A stretch of DNA of 64,000 nucleotides from Nocardioides thalensis (GTDB lineage Bacteria > Actinomycetota > Actinomycetes > Propionibacteriales > Nocardioidaceae): NCBI RefSeq assembly GCF_013410655.1, contig NZ_JACCFP010000001.1, forward strand, positions 4,425,501 through 4,489,500, given 5' to 3'. Of the stretch, positions 1 through 8,091 are shown piece after piece. How positions within the stretch are numbered: position 1 is the first letter of the stretch; each line of letters opens with the position of its first letter. The position numbers and the translations under genes are program-made. The notes beneath the pieces were generated by a model. The model searched no databases, had not been told where the DNA came from, and worked only from the letters and a program-made list of their open reading frames with translations.

Positions 1-50
1 TCTCGAGCGCCCCGGCACGCGGGGTGCCGCCGACGGCGCAGCATCGGCAC

Positions 51-1667
51 ATGCGAAGCCCCGTCCCTGCCGCCGTCGTCGCCTACGTTGCCGTCCTGTC
101 GGCCGTCCTCGCGGGCCTCGTGCTCGTCGCGGCTCCCCCCGCGCCGGCCGAGCCGGGCAGGATCGGGTCGGAGTCGCGGCGGGCGTCGGGTATCCGGCTC
201 GCGGCGCCCCACGCCGTACGCACCGGCACCCGGGTGCGTCTCACCGCGACGGTGCGCCCCGTGCGGCGGGGCCGGCCGGTCCGCCTGCAGGTGCGGCGAG
301 ACGGTCGGTGGCAGACCGTGACGGGAGCGGGCCAGCAGCGCCGGCAGGTCGTGCTCGCCACGACGGTGGGACGGACGGCCCGTTATCGCGCCGTCGCGCC
401 GCGCTGGCGGGATGCCGGGGCGATGCGGAGCCGGGCGGTGACCGTGGTCGCCGAGGATGCTCCCCACGGCAGCACCCCGTGGGTGACCGGCTACTACGCC
501 GGCTGGTTCTGGGACCAGATGTATCCGCCGGAGGTCGTCGACATGGACGCGATGACCCACCTCGTGTTCGGTCGTGTCGCGCCGGGTGGCGGGTCCTTGG
601 GCGGTCGGCCCGGCACGGTGGTCCCGGGCGCCGGCACGGCCCACGACCCAGGACTCGCTCCGGACGGCCGCGGCGACTCGGTCGAGGACTACCTGGTGCG
701 AAGGGCTCACGCTGCCGGGACCGCGGCCCTCCTGATGCTCGGCGGGGACGGTCTGGACGGGCGCGGGTTCGTCGCGTCGACGAGCGACGCGCGTCGGCCG
801 GCGTTCGTCGAGGCCGTAGCCGACTACCTGGTCGCCCACGACTACGACGGGGTGGACCTCGACTGGGAGAACTGCCTGGGCGGCGAGGCGGGCTGCGGCG
901 TCGGTGCGGCCGAGGCCCGGCGCCGTCTTCGAGCACTCATCGCTGACCTCCGCACCGAGCTCGCGAGCCGCCCGCGCTACGACCGGACGCCCGCTCTCAT
1001 CACGTTCCCCGGCTATGCCGTCAACATCAACTTCCTCCGCCCGGGCGGCAAGGTCGAGCAGTGGCAGGCCGACGTCGCCAACGCGGTCGACCAGTACAAC
1101 CTGATGACGTACGGCGTCGGCACCACCTGGTGGGGTCACGGCACCGGGTGGCACTCCTGGTTCTCCGGTGCCCTGACCGGCGCCGGGCCCGACCACCCGG
1201 TCGACATCTCGTCCAGCATCGCGGCGTACGTCCGCACCGGCGTGCCCGCGGCCCGGCTCGGCATCGGCATCGGCTTCTACGGCATCTACTACGGCCCGGA
1301 GATCGACGGTCCGCGCGAGTACGACGCCGGCAACGACATCTTCGAGGTCCAGGACGCCGCGCTCGGCTATGCCGAGCTGGTCCGCAAGGGCTATCTCTCC
1401 CACGGATCGCTCCACTGGGACGCCGCGGCGCAGTCGACGTACCGGCTCTACGACGGCGGCGGCTACGTCCCTGCGGTCGATCCCGCGGCAGCACCGGCCG
1501 GCATGCTGTCCTACGAGGACGAGCGCTCGATCGGCGCCAAGGGTGCGTGGGTGCGCGAGCACGGGGTCGGTGGCACCATCCTGTGGACCCTCAACTACGG
1601 CTACCTCCCTGGCGCGGGGACCAACCCGCTCCTCGACGCCACCGCGGAGGCCTTCCTCGCCCCCTGA
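51..1667 (+). CDS. Secreted glycoside hydrolase family 18-like protein (chitinase-like)
   Basis: 538 aa if started at the ATG at 51; an upstream in-frame GTG at 24 would add 9 residues, but the ATG sits directly before a basic/hydrophobic signal-peptide-like stretch (residues 1-33, ending APAEP). An Arg-rich beta-type N-terminal segment (about 45-135) precedes the catalytic region, which starts near residue 143 with WVTGYYAGWF. The GH18 catalytic signature DGVDLDWE is visible at about 266-273, with E273 as the expected proton donor; YNLMTYG and the late ILWTLNYG also fit a GH18 barrel. Known family role: hydrolysis of chitin or related beta-1,4-GlcNAc polymers through a substrate-assisted mechanism. 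The substrate here is not certain. The gene lies at the window edge, so its upstream context is unseen. Confidence 0.8.
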   Translation: MRSPVPAAVVAYVAVLSAVLAGLVLVAAPPAPAEPGRIGSESRRASGIRLAAPHAVRTGTRVRLTATVRPVRRGRPVRLQVRRDGRWQTVTGAGQQRRQVVLATTVGRTARYRAVAPRWRDAGAMRSRAVTVVAEDAPHGSTPWVTGYYAGWFWDQMYPPEVVDMDAMTHLVFGRVAPGGGSLGGRPGTVVPGAGTAHDPGLAPDGRGDSVEDYLVRRAHAAGTAALLMLGGDGLDGRGFVASTSDARRPAFVEAVADYLVAHDYDGVDLDWENCLGGEAGCGVGAAEARRRLRALIADLRTELASRPRYDRTPALITFPGYAVNINFLRPGGKVEQWQADVANAVDQYNLMTYGVGTTWWGHGTGWHSWFSGALTGAGPDHPVDISSSIAAYVRTGVPAARLGIGIGFYGIYYGPEIDGPREYDAGNDIFEVQDAALGYAELVRKGYLSHGSLHWDAAAQSTYRLYDGGGYVPAVDPAAAPAGMLSYEDERSIGAKGAWVREHGVGGTILWTLNYGYLPGAGTNPLLDATAEAFLAP

Positions 1668-1687
1668 GCGCCAGGGGGGTCAGCGCG

Positions 1688-2338
1688 TCAGTTGAGGTCG
1701 CGGTGCGCGGGCGTCGGCCGCTTCTGCGGCTGCACGACGCCGACCAGCTTCTCGATCGCGGCCTCGACCTCGTCGCGCCACGTGACGATCGACCGCAGCT
1801 CCATCCGCATCCGCGGCGTGCGCGGATGGGCGCGATGGGTCTTGAACCCCACCCGCGCCAGGAACTCCGCCGGCACCACGCACCCCTCGCCGCTGCGCAG
1901 GCGCCCCGTGGTCGCGAACGCCTCCACCGCCCGCACCCCGTCGCCGCGCCCGATCAGGTCGCGCGCCATCCCCTGCACCAGCAGCCGGCCGATCCCCGCG
2001 GCGCCGTACTCCTCCCGCACCCGCGCGGTCGTCAACAGCACCGCGTCCGGCGACACCGGCGCCGTCGGGAACGCCGCCGCCCCCGGCAGGTACGCCGCCG
2101 GCGCATAGACCAGGAACCCCACCGGCACCCCGTCCACGAGCGCCACCCGCCCGCACGACCCCCACTCCCGCAGCACCTCGGAGATCCACGCCTCCTTCAC
2201 GTCGGCGCGCTCCCCCTCCGCCACCGCGTCCCGCCGCACCGGGTCGAGCTCCCAGAACAGGCACGCTCGACACGGCCCACCCAGCTCATCGAGGGCGGCC
2301 ACGTGATCCAGCGTCAACGGAACGGTGGTCCGAGCCAC
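1688..2338 (-). CDS. GNAT-family N-acetyltransferase
   Basis: 216 aa. The GTG at 2338 is preferred over the longer open frame to 2518 because the extra N-terminus is encoded by a repeated intergenic element and is not protein-like. A TACCAT hexamer at 2350-2345 lies 6 nt before this GTG, so the mRNA may be leaderless. GNAT-like features are the central VALVDGVPVGFLVYAP strand, the YGAAGIGRLLVQ acetyl-CoA-loop-like segment (variant of Q/RxxGxG/A) and VEAFATTGR after it. The C-terminus (EFLARVGFKTHRAHPR) resembles GNATs ending in a substrate-binding strand. The acceptor substrate is unknown. It is convergent with the GH18-like gene and divergent from the aminotransferase gene. Confidence 0.75.
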   Translation of the reverse strand: MARTTVPLTLDHVAALDELGGPCRACLFWELDPVRRDAVAEGERADVKEAWISEVLREWGSCGRVALVDGVPVGFLVYAPAAYLPGAAAFPTAPVSPDAVLLTTARVREEYGAAGIGRLLVQGMARDLIGRGDGVRAVEAFATTGRLRSGEGCVVPAEFLARVGFKTHRAHPRTPRMRMELRSIVTWRDEVEAAIEKLVGVVQPQKRPTPAHRDLN

Positions 2339-2433
2339 ACCACGATGGTACGGCGAGCGGCGACCCGCGATCGACGTGGCGACCACGACAACCAGCGGCA
2401 CCAGGGATGCCGGCGGAGCCGGGACGGTGCCGC

Positions 2434-2526
2434 TCCCGGCGATTTCGCGACGACGCGCCGGCGCCCCGCACCGCGCGGCGCGCGACCGACGAGCGCCGAA
2501 GCGCGGCGGAGCGAGCAAGCCGGGAG
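2434..2526. repeat. 93-bp intergenic repeat, copy A
   Basis: Begins TCCCGGCGATTTCGCGACGA and ends GAGCAAGCCGGGAG. A second copy of the same length lies at 4920-5012 with only scattered substitutions, and its first 24 bp recur again at 4839-4862. The preceding bases (GCGGAGCCG..) are also shared. It lies between divergent genes and is not itself coding. Confidence 0.7.
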
Positions 2527-2627
2527 CGGCAGCGGGCCGGCGCAGCCGGCGTCCCTGGGGTCACCCACCGGGATCACCGGCAGACAACCGGGAGGCACCC
2601 CCGCCGTACCGCCTGCGACAATGAGCC

Positions 2628-3842
2628 GTGCGCAAGATCCGCCAGAGCCAGAAGCTGCGAAACGTCCGCTACGACGTCCGAGGCCCCATCCTCGTCGAGG
2701 CACAGCGCCTCGAGGCAGAAGGCCACCGCATCCTCAAGCTCAACATCGGCAACCCCGCACCGTTCGGCTTCGAGGCCCCCGAGGCGATCCTCGCCGACGT
2801 CACCCACCACCTGCCCGAGTCCCAGGGCTACAGCGACTCCCAGGGCATCTACTCCGCGCGCACCGCGGTCGCGCAGTACTACCAGTCCCGCGGCCTCCGC
2901 GAGACCGAGGTCGAGGACGTCTTCATCGGCAACGGCGTCTCCGAGCTGATCTCCATGGTGCTCCAGGCTTTCCTCGACGACGGCAACGAGATCCTGGTCC
3001 CCGCGCCCGACTATCCGCTGTGGACCGGCGCGGTCACGCTGTCCGGCGGCACTCCGGTCCATTACCGGTGCGACGAGGAGAACGGCTGGATGCCGGACCT
3101 CGACGACATCGAGTCGAAGATCACCGAGAACACGCACGGCCTGGTGATCATCAACCCCAACAACCCCACCGGCGCCGTCTACAGCAAGGAGATGGTGGCC
3201 GCGCTCGTCGACATCGCGCGCCGCCACCAGCTGGTCGTCTTCGCCGACGAGATCTACGAGAAGATCCTGTTCGACGACGCGGTGCACCATCACGCCGCCG
3301 AGGCCGCCGGCAGCGACGTGCTGTGCCTGACCTTCAGCGGGCTCTCGAAGGCCTACCGCGTGTGCGGGTATCGCGCCGGCTGGGTGATGATCTCCGGCCC
3401 CAAGGAGATCGCGGAGGAGTTCCTCGAGGGCCTCACCCTGATCGCCAACATGCGGATGTGCGCCAACGTGCCCGCCCAGCACGCGATCCAGACCGCCCTC
3501 GGCGGCTACCAGTCCATCAACGAGCTGATCGTCCCCGGCGGCCGCTTCTACGAGCAGTCGATGCTGGCCGACCGCCTGCTCAACGAGATCCCCGGCGTCA
3601 CCTCGGTGCGCCCGCGTGGCGCGCTCTACTGCTTCCCCCGCCTCGACCCTGCGGTCTACCCGATCGAGAACGACGAGCAGTTCGTGATCGAGCTGCTGCG
3701 GGCGAAGAAGATCCTGGTCACCCACGGCACCGGCTTCAACTGGCCCGAGCCCGACCACTTCCGCCTCGTCACGCTGCCCGACGTCGACGTACTCGAAGAG
3801 GCCATCGGCCGGATCGCTGACTTCTTGGCCACGCGACGCTAG
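2628..3842 (+). CDS. alaA: PLP-dependent alanine aminotransferase, AlaA type
   Basis: 404 aa, GTG start. The protein closely follows the E. coli AlaA (YfbQ) pattern from memory: KLNIGNPAPFGFEAPEAIL near residue 37, GNGVSELI at 101, VPAPDYPLWT at 124, INPNNPTGAVYSKE at 175-188 and FADEIYEKILFDDA at 205-218. FSGLSKAYRV places the PLP Schiff-base lysine at K241. CANVPAQHAIQTALGGYQSI and RGALYCFP follow. The known reaction is pyruvate/glutamate transamination (alanine synthesis); close homologues are fold-type I, class I aminotransferases. There is no clear Shine-Dalgarno sequence; GACAAT at 2616-2621 lies 6 nt before the GTG, suggesting a leaderless transcript. It is followed after 96 nt by the acyltransferase gene on the same strand. 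Confidence 0.93.
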   Translation: MRKIRQSQKLRNVRYDVRGPILVEAQRLEAEGHRILKLNIGNPAPFGFEAPEAILADVTHHLPESQGYSDSQGIYSARTAVAQYYQSRGLRETEVEDVFIGNGVSELISMVLQAFLDDGNEILVPAPDYPLWTGAVTLSGGTPVHYRCDEENGWMPDLDDIESKITENTHGLVIINPNNPTGAVYSKEMVAALVDIARRHQLVVFADEIYEKILFDDAVHHHAAEAAGSDVLCLTFSGLSKAYRVCGYRAGWVMISGPKEIAEEFLEGLTLIANMRMCANVPAQHAIQTALGGYQSINELIVPGGRFYEQSMLADRLLNEIPGVTSVRPRGALYCFPRLDPAVYPIENDEQFVIELLRAKKILVTHGTGFNWPEPDHFRLVTLPDVDVLEEAIGRIADFLATRR

Positions 3843-3938
3843 CCACCCCCCAGTTTTTGTTCGCTGGGGACAATTCCAGTCGCGGATTCTGCGTCGCACG
3901 GTGTCGCGGTCATTCCGCGCGCCTGTCACACTCGAACG

Positions 3939-4718
3939 ATGCTGGACATCACCTACCCGCCCGTCATCGTCGCCGCCAAGGTGCTGTTCAAGCTGATGCG
4001 CCAGCGGGTGGTCGTCACCGGCTCCGAGCACATCCCCAAGAAGGGCGCCGCTCTCCTCGCGATCAACCACACCGGCTACGTCGACTTCATCTACGGCGGC
4101 GCCGGCGCCGAGCCGCAGGGCCGCCTGGTCCGGTTCATGATCAAGAAGGAGATGATGGACAAGGCCGGCGTGGGCCACCTGCTCCGCTCCTTCCACCACA
4201 TCCGCGTCGACCGCGCCAACCCCGACCAGGCCCTGGTCGACGCCAAGTCCTACCTCGAGTCCGGCGAGATCGTCGGCATCTACCCCGAGGCCACGATCTC
4301 GCGCTCCTTCGAGATCAAGGAGCTCAAGACCGGCGCCGCCCGCCTCGCCGCCGAGACCGGCGTCCCCCTCATCCCGGTGATCGTCTGGGGAGCCCACCGG
4401 CTGATGACCAAGGACCACCCCAAGGACTTCTCCCGCAGCCCCAAGACGATCATCGTCAAGGTCGGCGAGCCCCTCTACCCGACGGGCGAGGATCCGGTCG
4501 CCGAGACCGCAGAGCTCCGCTCCGTCATGCAGCGCATGCTCGACGAGGTCCTCGACGACTACCCCGAGGACGAGAAGGCCCCCGGCACCTGGTGGACCCC
4601 CGCCCGCCTCGGCGGCTCCGCCCCCACCCCGCAGAAGGCCGCCGAGATGGACGCCGCCGAGCTCGCCGAGCGCGCCCGCAAGAAGGCCGAGCGCGAGGCG
4701 CAGTCACCTACCGATTAG
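3939..4718 (+). CDS. 1-acyl-sn-glycerol-3-phosphate acyltransferase-like protein (PlsC family)
   Basis: 259 aa. The PlsC acyltransferase motifs are visible: NHTGYVD (HX4D) at about 44-50, RVDRAN near 88-93 as the block II arginine region, YPEATIS at about 112-118 in place of the usual FPEGTRS, and VPLIPVIVWGAHR as block IV. The family transfers an acyl chain to lysophosphatidic acid at the membrane during phospholipid synthesis. The EGT-to-EAT change is common in actinobacterial paralogues, so the acceptor may differ. The C-terminus is charged and Ala/Lys/Glu rich. The hexamer CACACT at 3927-3932 ends 6 nt before the ATG, consistent with leaderless initiation. Confidence 0.85.
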   Translation: MLDITYPPVIVAAKVLFKLMRQRVVVTGSEHIPKKGAALLAINHTGYVDFIYGGAGAEPQGRLVRFMIKKEMMDKAGVGHLLRSFHHIRVDRANPDQALVDAKSYLESGEIVGIYPEATISRSFEIKELKTGAARLAAETGVPLIPVIVWGAHRLMTKDHPKDFSRSPKTIIVKVGEPLYPTGEDPVAETAELRSVMQRMLDEVLDDYPEDEKAPGTWWTPARLGGSAPTPQKAAEMDAAELAERARKKAEREAQSPTD

Positions 4719-4838
4719 CCGCTTCATCTCTTGATCGACAAGTCGCCACATCGATAAGTCGACATTTGACACGGGTCGCCGCTCACCACATGCGTTCGCC
4801 GGGGTCGTGGGTGACCGCGCCGGAGCCGCCGGGGTCCG

Positions 4839-4862
4839 TCCCGGCGATTTCGCGACGACGCG
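4839..4862. repeat. Partial copy B of the 93-bp intergenic repeat
   Basis: Contains the 24-bp left end TCCCGGCGATTTCGCGACGA plus CGCG, identical to the starts of copies A and C, preceded by a similar GGAGCCGCCGGG flank. It lacks the rest of the element. Confidence 0.6.
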
Positions 4863-4919
4863 CGGCCGCAGCCCACCACGTGAAGTCGGGTGCGGTCGTG
4901 GCGGAGCCGCCGGGCTCCC

Positions 4920-5012
4920 TCCCGGCGATTTCGCGACGACGCGCCGGCGCCCCTAGCCACGCGGCGCCCGACCGAAGAGCGCCGTAGCGCGGCGGAGCGA
5001 GCAAGCCGGGAG
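4920..5012. repeat. 93-bp intergenic repeat, copy C
   Basis: Same length and orientation as copy A at 2434-2526, sharing both ends and the internal CGGCGGAGCGAGCAAGC run. Differences are scattered substitutions (for example GACGAGCGCCGAAG versus GAAGAGCGCCGTAG). Confidence 0.7.
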
Positions 5013-5070
5013 GGCGCCCGGAGGCGCAGCCGCGGCCGCGCCCGACGGCGCGAACCACCACCCCCCCGGA

Positions 5071-5112
5071 GGTTTCGAGGCTCCTCGCTGCGCTCGTCGC
5101 GCCTCAACCACC
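5071..5112. repeat. Imperfect inverted repeat of the GGTTTCGAGG...CCTCAACC type
   Basis: GGTTTCGAGGC pairs imperfectly with GCGCCTCAACC around a CTCGCTGCGCTCG core. Such small dyads, built on CTCGCTGCGCTCG, are common between genes in this actinobacterial group. It lies just downstream of parB (minus strand), so it could act in termination, but no T-tract follows. Confidence 0.45.
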
Positions 5113-5119
5113 GGTGGGC

Positions 5120-6121
5120 TCAGATAGGCCGATCCGACCGATTCCGAGGATCGATGATCTCCACGAGCCGCTGCAGGTCCCCCGTGTTGGCGAACTCGAT
5201 CGTGATCTTCCCCTTGCGCTGACCCAGGTCGACCTTGACCCGCGTCTCCAGCCGATCCGCGAGCCGGTCGGACAGCTCCGCCAGCCCCGGCGCGGTCAGC
5301 TTGGGACGCTTGGTGCGCTTGTTCTTGCTGAGGTCCCCGACGGAGATGATCTCCTCGAGGCCGCGCACGCTGATGCCCTCGGCGACGACCCGCTGGGCGA
5401 GACGGTCCTGGGCGTCCTGGTCGTCGAGCGCGAGCAGCGCCCGCGCGTGGCCGGCCGACAGCACGCCGGCGGCCACCCGCCGCTGCACCGCGGGACCCAG
5501 CTTCAGCAGCCGGATCGTGTTGCTGATCTGCGGCCGCGATCGCCCGATCCGCTGGGCGAGCTCGTCGTGGGTGCAGCCGAAGTCCTCGAGCAGCTGGTTG
5601 TAGGCCGAGGCCTCCTCGAGCGGGTTGAGGTCCGAGCGGTGCAGGTTCTCCAGCAGCGCGTCGCGCAGCATGTCGGTGTCGTCGGTCTCGCGGACGATCG
5701 CCGGGATCGTCTCGAGCCCGGCTGCCTGGGTCGCGCGCCAGCGGCGCTCGCCCATGACCAGCTCATAGGCCTCCGGCCCGACCTTGCGCACGACGACCGG
5801 CTGGAGGAGGCCGATCTCCTTGATGGAGTGGACCAGCTCGGCCATCGCCTCCTCGTCGAACACCGTGCGCGGGTTGACCGCGTTCGGCCGGATCTGGCCG
5901 ACCGGCAGTTCGGCGAAATGAGCGCCGTCGACGGGCGCCAGATCGGGATTTTCGATCTGCGGGCCGTTCTCGGTTTCGGTGGACCCCTGGTCCGCCGAGG
6001 CGCTGGCAGGCCCCCTCGCGGCAAAGTCCGGATCGTGGGCGTCGGAGTTGACAGGGGGAGCGGTGGGGATGAGCGATCCGAGCCCTCGCCCCAGGCCCCT
6101 GCGCGACGGGGTGCTGCTCAC
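5120..6121 (-). CDS. parB: Chromosome partitioning protein ParB
   Basis: 333 aa. ParB binds parS, loads and slides as a CTP-dependent clamp, and stimulates ParA. Visible elements are the N-terminal RRGLGRGLGSLIP box that contacts ParA (7-19), the ELPVGQIRPN.NPR segment (71-85), the CTP-binding GERRWRA motif (124-130) and ENLHRSDLNPLEEA (158-171). A helix-turn-helix (about 183-205, THDELAQRIGRSRPQISNTI) recognises parS. A C-terminal dimerisation region ends at KITIEFANTGDLQRLVEII. It overlaps parA by 4 bp (ATGA), indicating translational coupling. Three parS cores lie within 2 kb in the same operon. Confidence 0.97.
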   Translation of the reverse strand: MSSTPSRRGLGRGLGSLIPTAPPVNSDAHDPDFAARGPASASADQGSTETENGPQIENPDLAPVDGAHFAELPVGQIRPNAVNPRTVFDEEAMAELVHSIKEIGLLQPVVVRKVGPEAYELVMGERRWRATQAAGLETIPAIVRETDDTDMLRDALLENLHRSDLNPLEEASAYNQLLEDFGCTHDELAQRIGRSRPQISNTIRLLKLGPAVQRRVAAGVLSAGHARALLALDDQDAQDRLAQRVVAEGISVRGLEEIISVGDLSKNKRTKRPKLTAPGLAELSDRLADRLETRVKVDLGQRKGKITIEFANTGDLQRLVEIIDPRNRSDRPI

Positions 6122-7251
6122 TCCACGCTCCCTCGGGTTGCGATCTCGCGCGCGGCCTCCAGATAGCTCAGCGCGCCCGGCGAACCGGGATCGTAGGTCA
6201 TGACGGTCTGGCTGTACGACGGCGCCTCAGAGACCCGGACCGAGCGGGGGATCGCGGACTTCAGCACCTGGTCTCCGAAGTGCTCGCGCACCTCGGCGGC
6301 GACGCCCGCAGCGAGACGGGTGCGGGCGTCGTACATCGTCAGCAGGATGGTCGAGACGGCGAGCGACGGGTTCAGGTGCGCGCGGACCATGTCGACCGTC
6401 GACAGCAGCTGGCCGAGGCCCTCGAGCGCGTAGTACTCCGCCTGGATCGGGATCATCATCTCGTCGCCGGCGACGAGGGCGTTGAGCGTGAGCAGGCCCA
6501 GCGACGGGGGGCAGTCGATGAAGACGTAGTCGAACCGCTCGTCCCCGGCCTCGGCCGCGGTGCCGATCTGCGGGTGCGCCTGGAGGGCCTTCTTGAGCCG
6601 GCCCTCGCGCGCGACGACGCTCACCAGCTCGATCTCGGCGCCGGCGAGGTCGATCGTCGCCGGCACCACCGCGAGGTTCTGCGCGTCGGGGCAGTACTGG
6701 ACGACCTCGGAGAGCGGGGCACCGTCGACGAGCACGTCGTAGGTGGACGCGGTGCCGCGGTGGTGGTCGATGTTGAGTGCGGTCGACGCGTTGCCCTGCG
6801 GGTCGAGGTCGATCACCAGGACCCGCTGCCCGAGCTGGGACAGGGCGGCCGCGAGGTTCACCGTCGACGTCGTCTTGCCGACGCCGCCCTTCTGGTTCGC
6901 GACGACGAACACCCGCGTCTCGGTCGGTCGGGCGACGGCGGGGTGGGAGATCCCGGAGCGGACGAGCACGGAGTGGTGTGCGGCCCGCGCCAGCGGCGTC
7001 TGGTCGTCCTCGAGCGGGGCGCCGTACTCGGCGAGATCGGCCGCCGTGCGAACTGCGAACCCGGGCGTTTCACGTGAAACGGACTCGGTGGTTTCACGTG
7101 AAACCGCGGCCTCGGCACTCACGGGCGCTTGTGGAAAACCACTGGGCTCCTGTGGATGCTCACGCTCAGAAGGCGCGTCGGCGTCGGTGGAAAACTCATT
7201 CCCGGACAAAGAATCCCCCTGGCTCTCGGACGTGGTCTCGTCACCGTTCAT
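6118..7251 (-). CDS. parA: Chromosome partitioning ATPase ParA
   Basis: 377 aa deviant-Walker ATPase that segregates ParB-parS complexes. The P-loop KGGVGKTT is at 121-128, a YVFIDCPPSLG Walker B region near 240 and MTYDPGSPGA near the C-terminus. The first ~100 residues form an acidic, low-complexity extension beyond the core fold. Two parS palindromes lie inside this extension and are translated as VSRET twice (around residues 50-62), so the extension carries DNA sites within coding sequence. ATG at 7251; it overlaps the rsmG stop by 4 bp. Confidence 0.97.
   Translation of the reverse strand: MNGDETTSESQGDSLSGNEFSTDADAPSEREHPQEPSGFPQAPVSAEAAVSRETTESVSRETPGFAVRTAADLAEYGAPLEDDQTPLARAAHHSVLVRSGISHPAVARPTETRVFVVANQKGGVGKTTSTVNLAAALSQLGQRVLVIDLDPQGNASTALNIDHHRGTASTYDVLVDGAPLSEVVQYCPDAQNLAVVPATIDLAGAEIELVSVVAREGRLKKALQAHPQIGTAAEAGDERFDYVFIDCPPSLGLLTLNALVAGDEMMIPIQAEYYALEGLGQLLSTVDMVRAHLNPSLAVSTILLTMYDARTRLAAGVAAEVREHFGDQVLKSAIPRSVRVSEAPSYSQTVMTYDPGSPGALSYLEAAREIATRGSVE
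7067..7080. promoter_or_regulatory. parS centromere site 1 (inside parA)
   Basis: Perfect palindrome GTTTCACGTGAAAC, the core of the bacterial parS consensus (established for ParB/Spo0J). It is read in parA as Val-Ser-Arg-Glu-Thr. Confidence 0.95.
7091..7104. promoter_or_regulatory. parS centromere site 2 (inside parA)
   Basis: Second perfect GTTTCACGTGAAAC core, 24 bp from site 1 (start to start), in the same reading frame and again encoding VSRET. The 24-bp spacing puts the two sites at little over two helical turns. Confidence 0.95.
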
Positions 7252-8069
7252 GCCTTGTCTCCTCGCCTCCGCGACTGCTGTCGCGAGCGATCCGTACCGC
7301 GCCGCCGGTTGTGGGAACCGGTGCCGGGCCGCCGTCCAGCGGCGCCCGAAGTCGGCAACTCTACTCGCGCCGCGGCCGGTCCTCGGACCCGATCCCGCCA
7401 GCCCACGCGGACCACCCGGATCGGCTCGACGGAGGCATCTTCCTCCGCCAGCTGCTCGCCGTACACCTCGATCACCGGCTCTCCACAGCCGAGCCGGGAG
7501 AGCACGGTCGCCGCGCCCGCCACCTCCTCCTCGACCGAGGTGCCCTTCATCGCCACCAGCTCACCGGTGGGGGAGACCAGGGGCATGCACCAGCCCAGGA
7601 GCCGCTCGAGCGGAGCCACCGCCCGCGCCGTCACGACGTCGAACGTCTCGACCCCGTGCAGGGCGTCGGCACGGTCGCGACGGACCGTCACGTTCTCGAG
7701 CCCGAGCTCTTCGACCGCCTCCTGCAAGAAGGTCGTCCGCCGCAGCAGCGGCTCCGCCAGCGTCATCGAGATGTCGGGCCGGGCGATCGCCAGCACCAGC
7801 CCCGGCAGTCCGGCGCCGGATCCGATGTCGGCGACCCTGGCCCCGTCGGGCAGCGCAGCGGACATGAGGGCGCAGTTGACGAGATGCCGGCCCCACAGGC
7901 GGGGCGCCTCCCGCGGCCCGATCAGCCCACGGACGACGCCATCGGTTGCCAGAAGTCCGGCGTACGCCGAAGCGACCTCGAGACGATCACCGGGGAAGAG
8001 GCGCTCCGCCACCCGCGGCGGGGCGCCGGGGCCGGGCGGGGGAGCGGAGTCGTCGGGTCCTGGTTTCAC
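7248..8069 (-). CDS. rsmG: 16S rRNA (guanine-527-N7)-methyltransferase RsmG
   Basis: 273 aa. SAM-dependent methyltransferase acting on the small ribosomal subunit. LWGRHLVNCALMSAALPDGA is followed by the SAM-binding motif VADIGSGAGLPGLVLAI, then EPLLRRTTFLQEAVEELGL and VVTARAVAPLERLLGW, all characteristic of GidB/RsmG. The first 20 residues are Pro/Gly rich and not conserved in style. The GTG at 8069 lies inside a parS palindrome; an internal GTG at 8012 (MAERLFPGD) is an alternative start. The C-terminal ~60 residues are a basic tail beyond the usual ~210-aa family length. It overlaps parA by 4 bp. Confidence 0.93.
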   Translation of the reverse strand: MKPGPDDSAPPPGPGAPPRVAERLFPGDRLEVASAYAGLLATDGVVRGLIGPREAPRLWGRHLVNCALMSAALPDGARVADIGSGAGLPGLVLAIARPDISMTLAEPLLRRTTFLQEAVEELGLENVTVRRDRADALHGVETFDVVTARAVAPLERLLGWCMPLVSPTGELVAMKGTSVEEEVAGAATVLSRLGCGEPVIEVYGEQLAEEDASVEPIRVVRVGWRDRVRGPAAARVELPTSGAAGRRPGTGSHNRRRGTDRSRQQSRRRGDKA

Positions 8070-8076
8070 GTGAAAC
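8063..8076. promoter_or_regulatory. parS centromere site 3 (jag-rsmG junction)
   Basis: Third perfect GTTTCACGTGAAAC core. On the minus strand its central CACGTG contains the GTG that opens the longest rsmG frame, so ParB binding and rsmG translation initiation may share bases. Confidence 0.95.
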
Positions 8077-8091
8077 GACGACGCGCGAGGG

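Larger units (their letters stand above)
4719..5119. other. Non-coding interval with repeats between plsC-like gene and parB
   Basis: About 400 bp with no convincing gene. It starts with a relatively AT-rich stretch (4720-4775) containing TCGACAAGTCGCC and ATAAGTCGAC. A partial (4839-4862) and a complete (4920-5012) copy of the 93-bp repeat follow, then an imperfect inverted repeat at 5071-5112. Open frames here on either strand are Arg/Pro-rich products of the repeats. Confidence 0.7.

Noticed and set aside
1061..3820. 919-codon plus-strand open frame spanning the GH18, GNAT and alaA genes
   Set aside because: Arg/Pro-rich shadow frame crossing three supported genes and their gaps.
5113..6166. 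350-codon plus-strand frame opposite parB
   Set aside because: Mirror frame of parB with no independent start signal.
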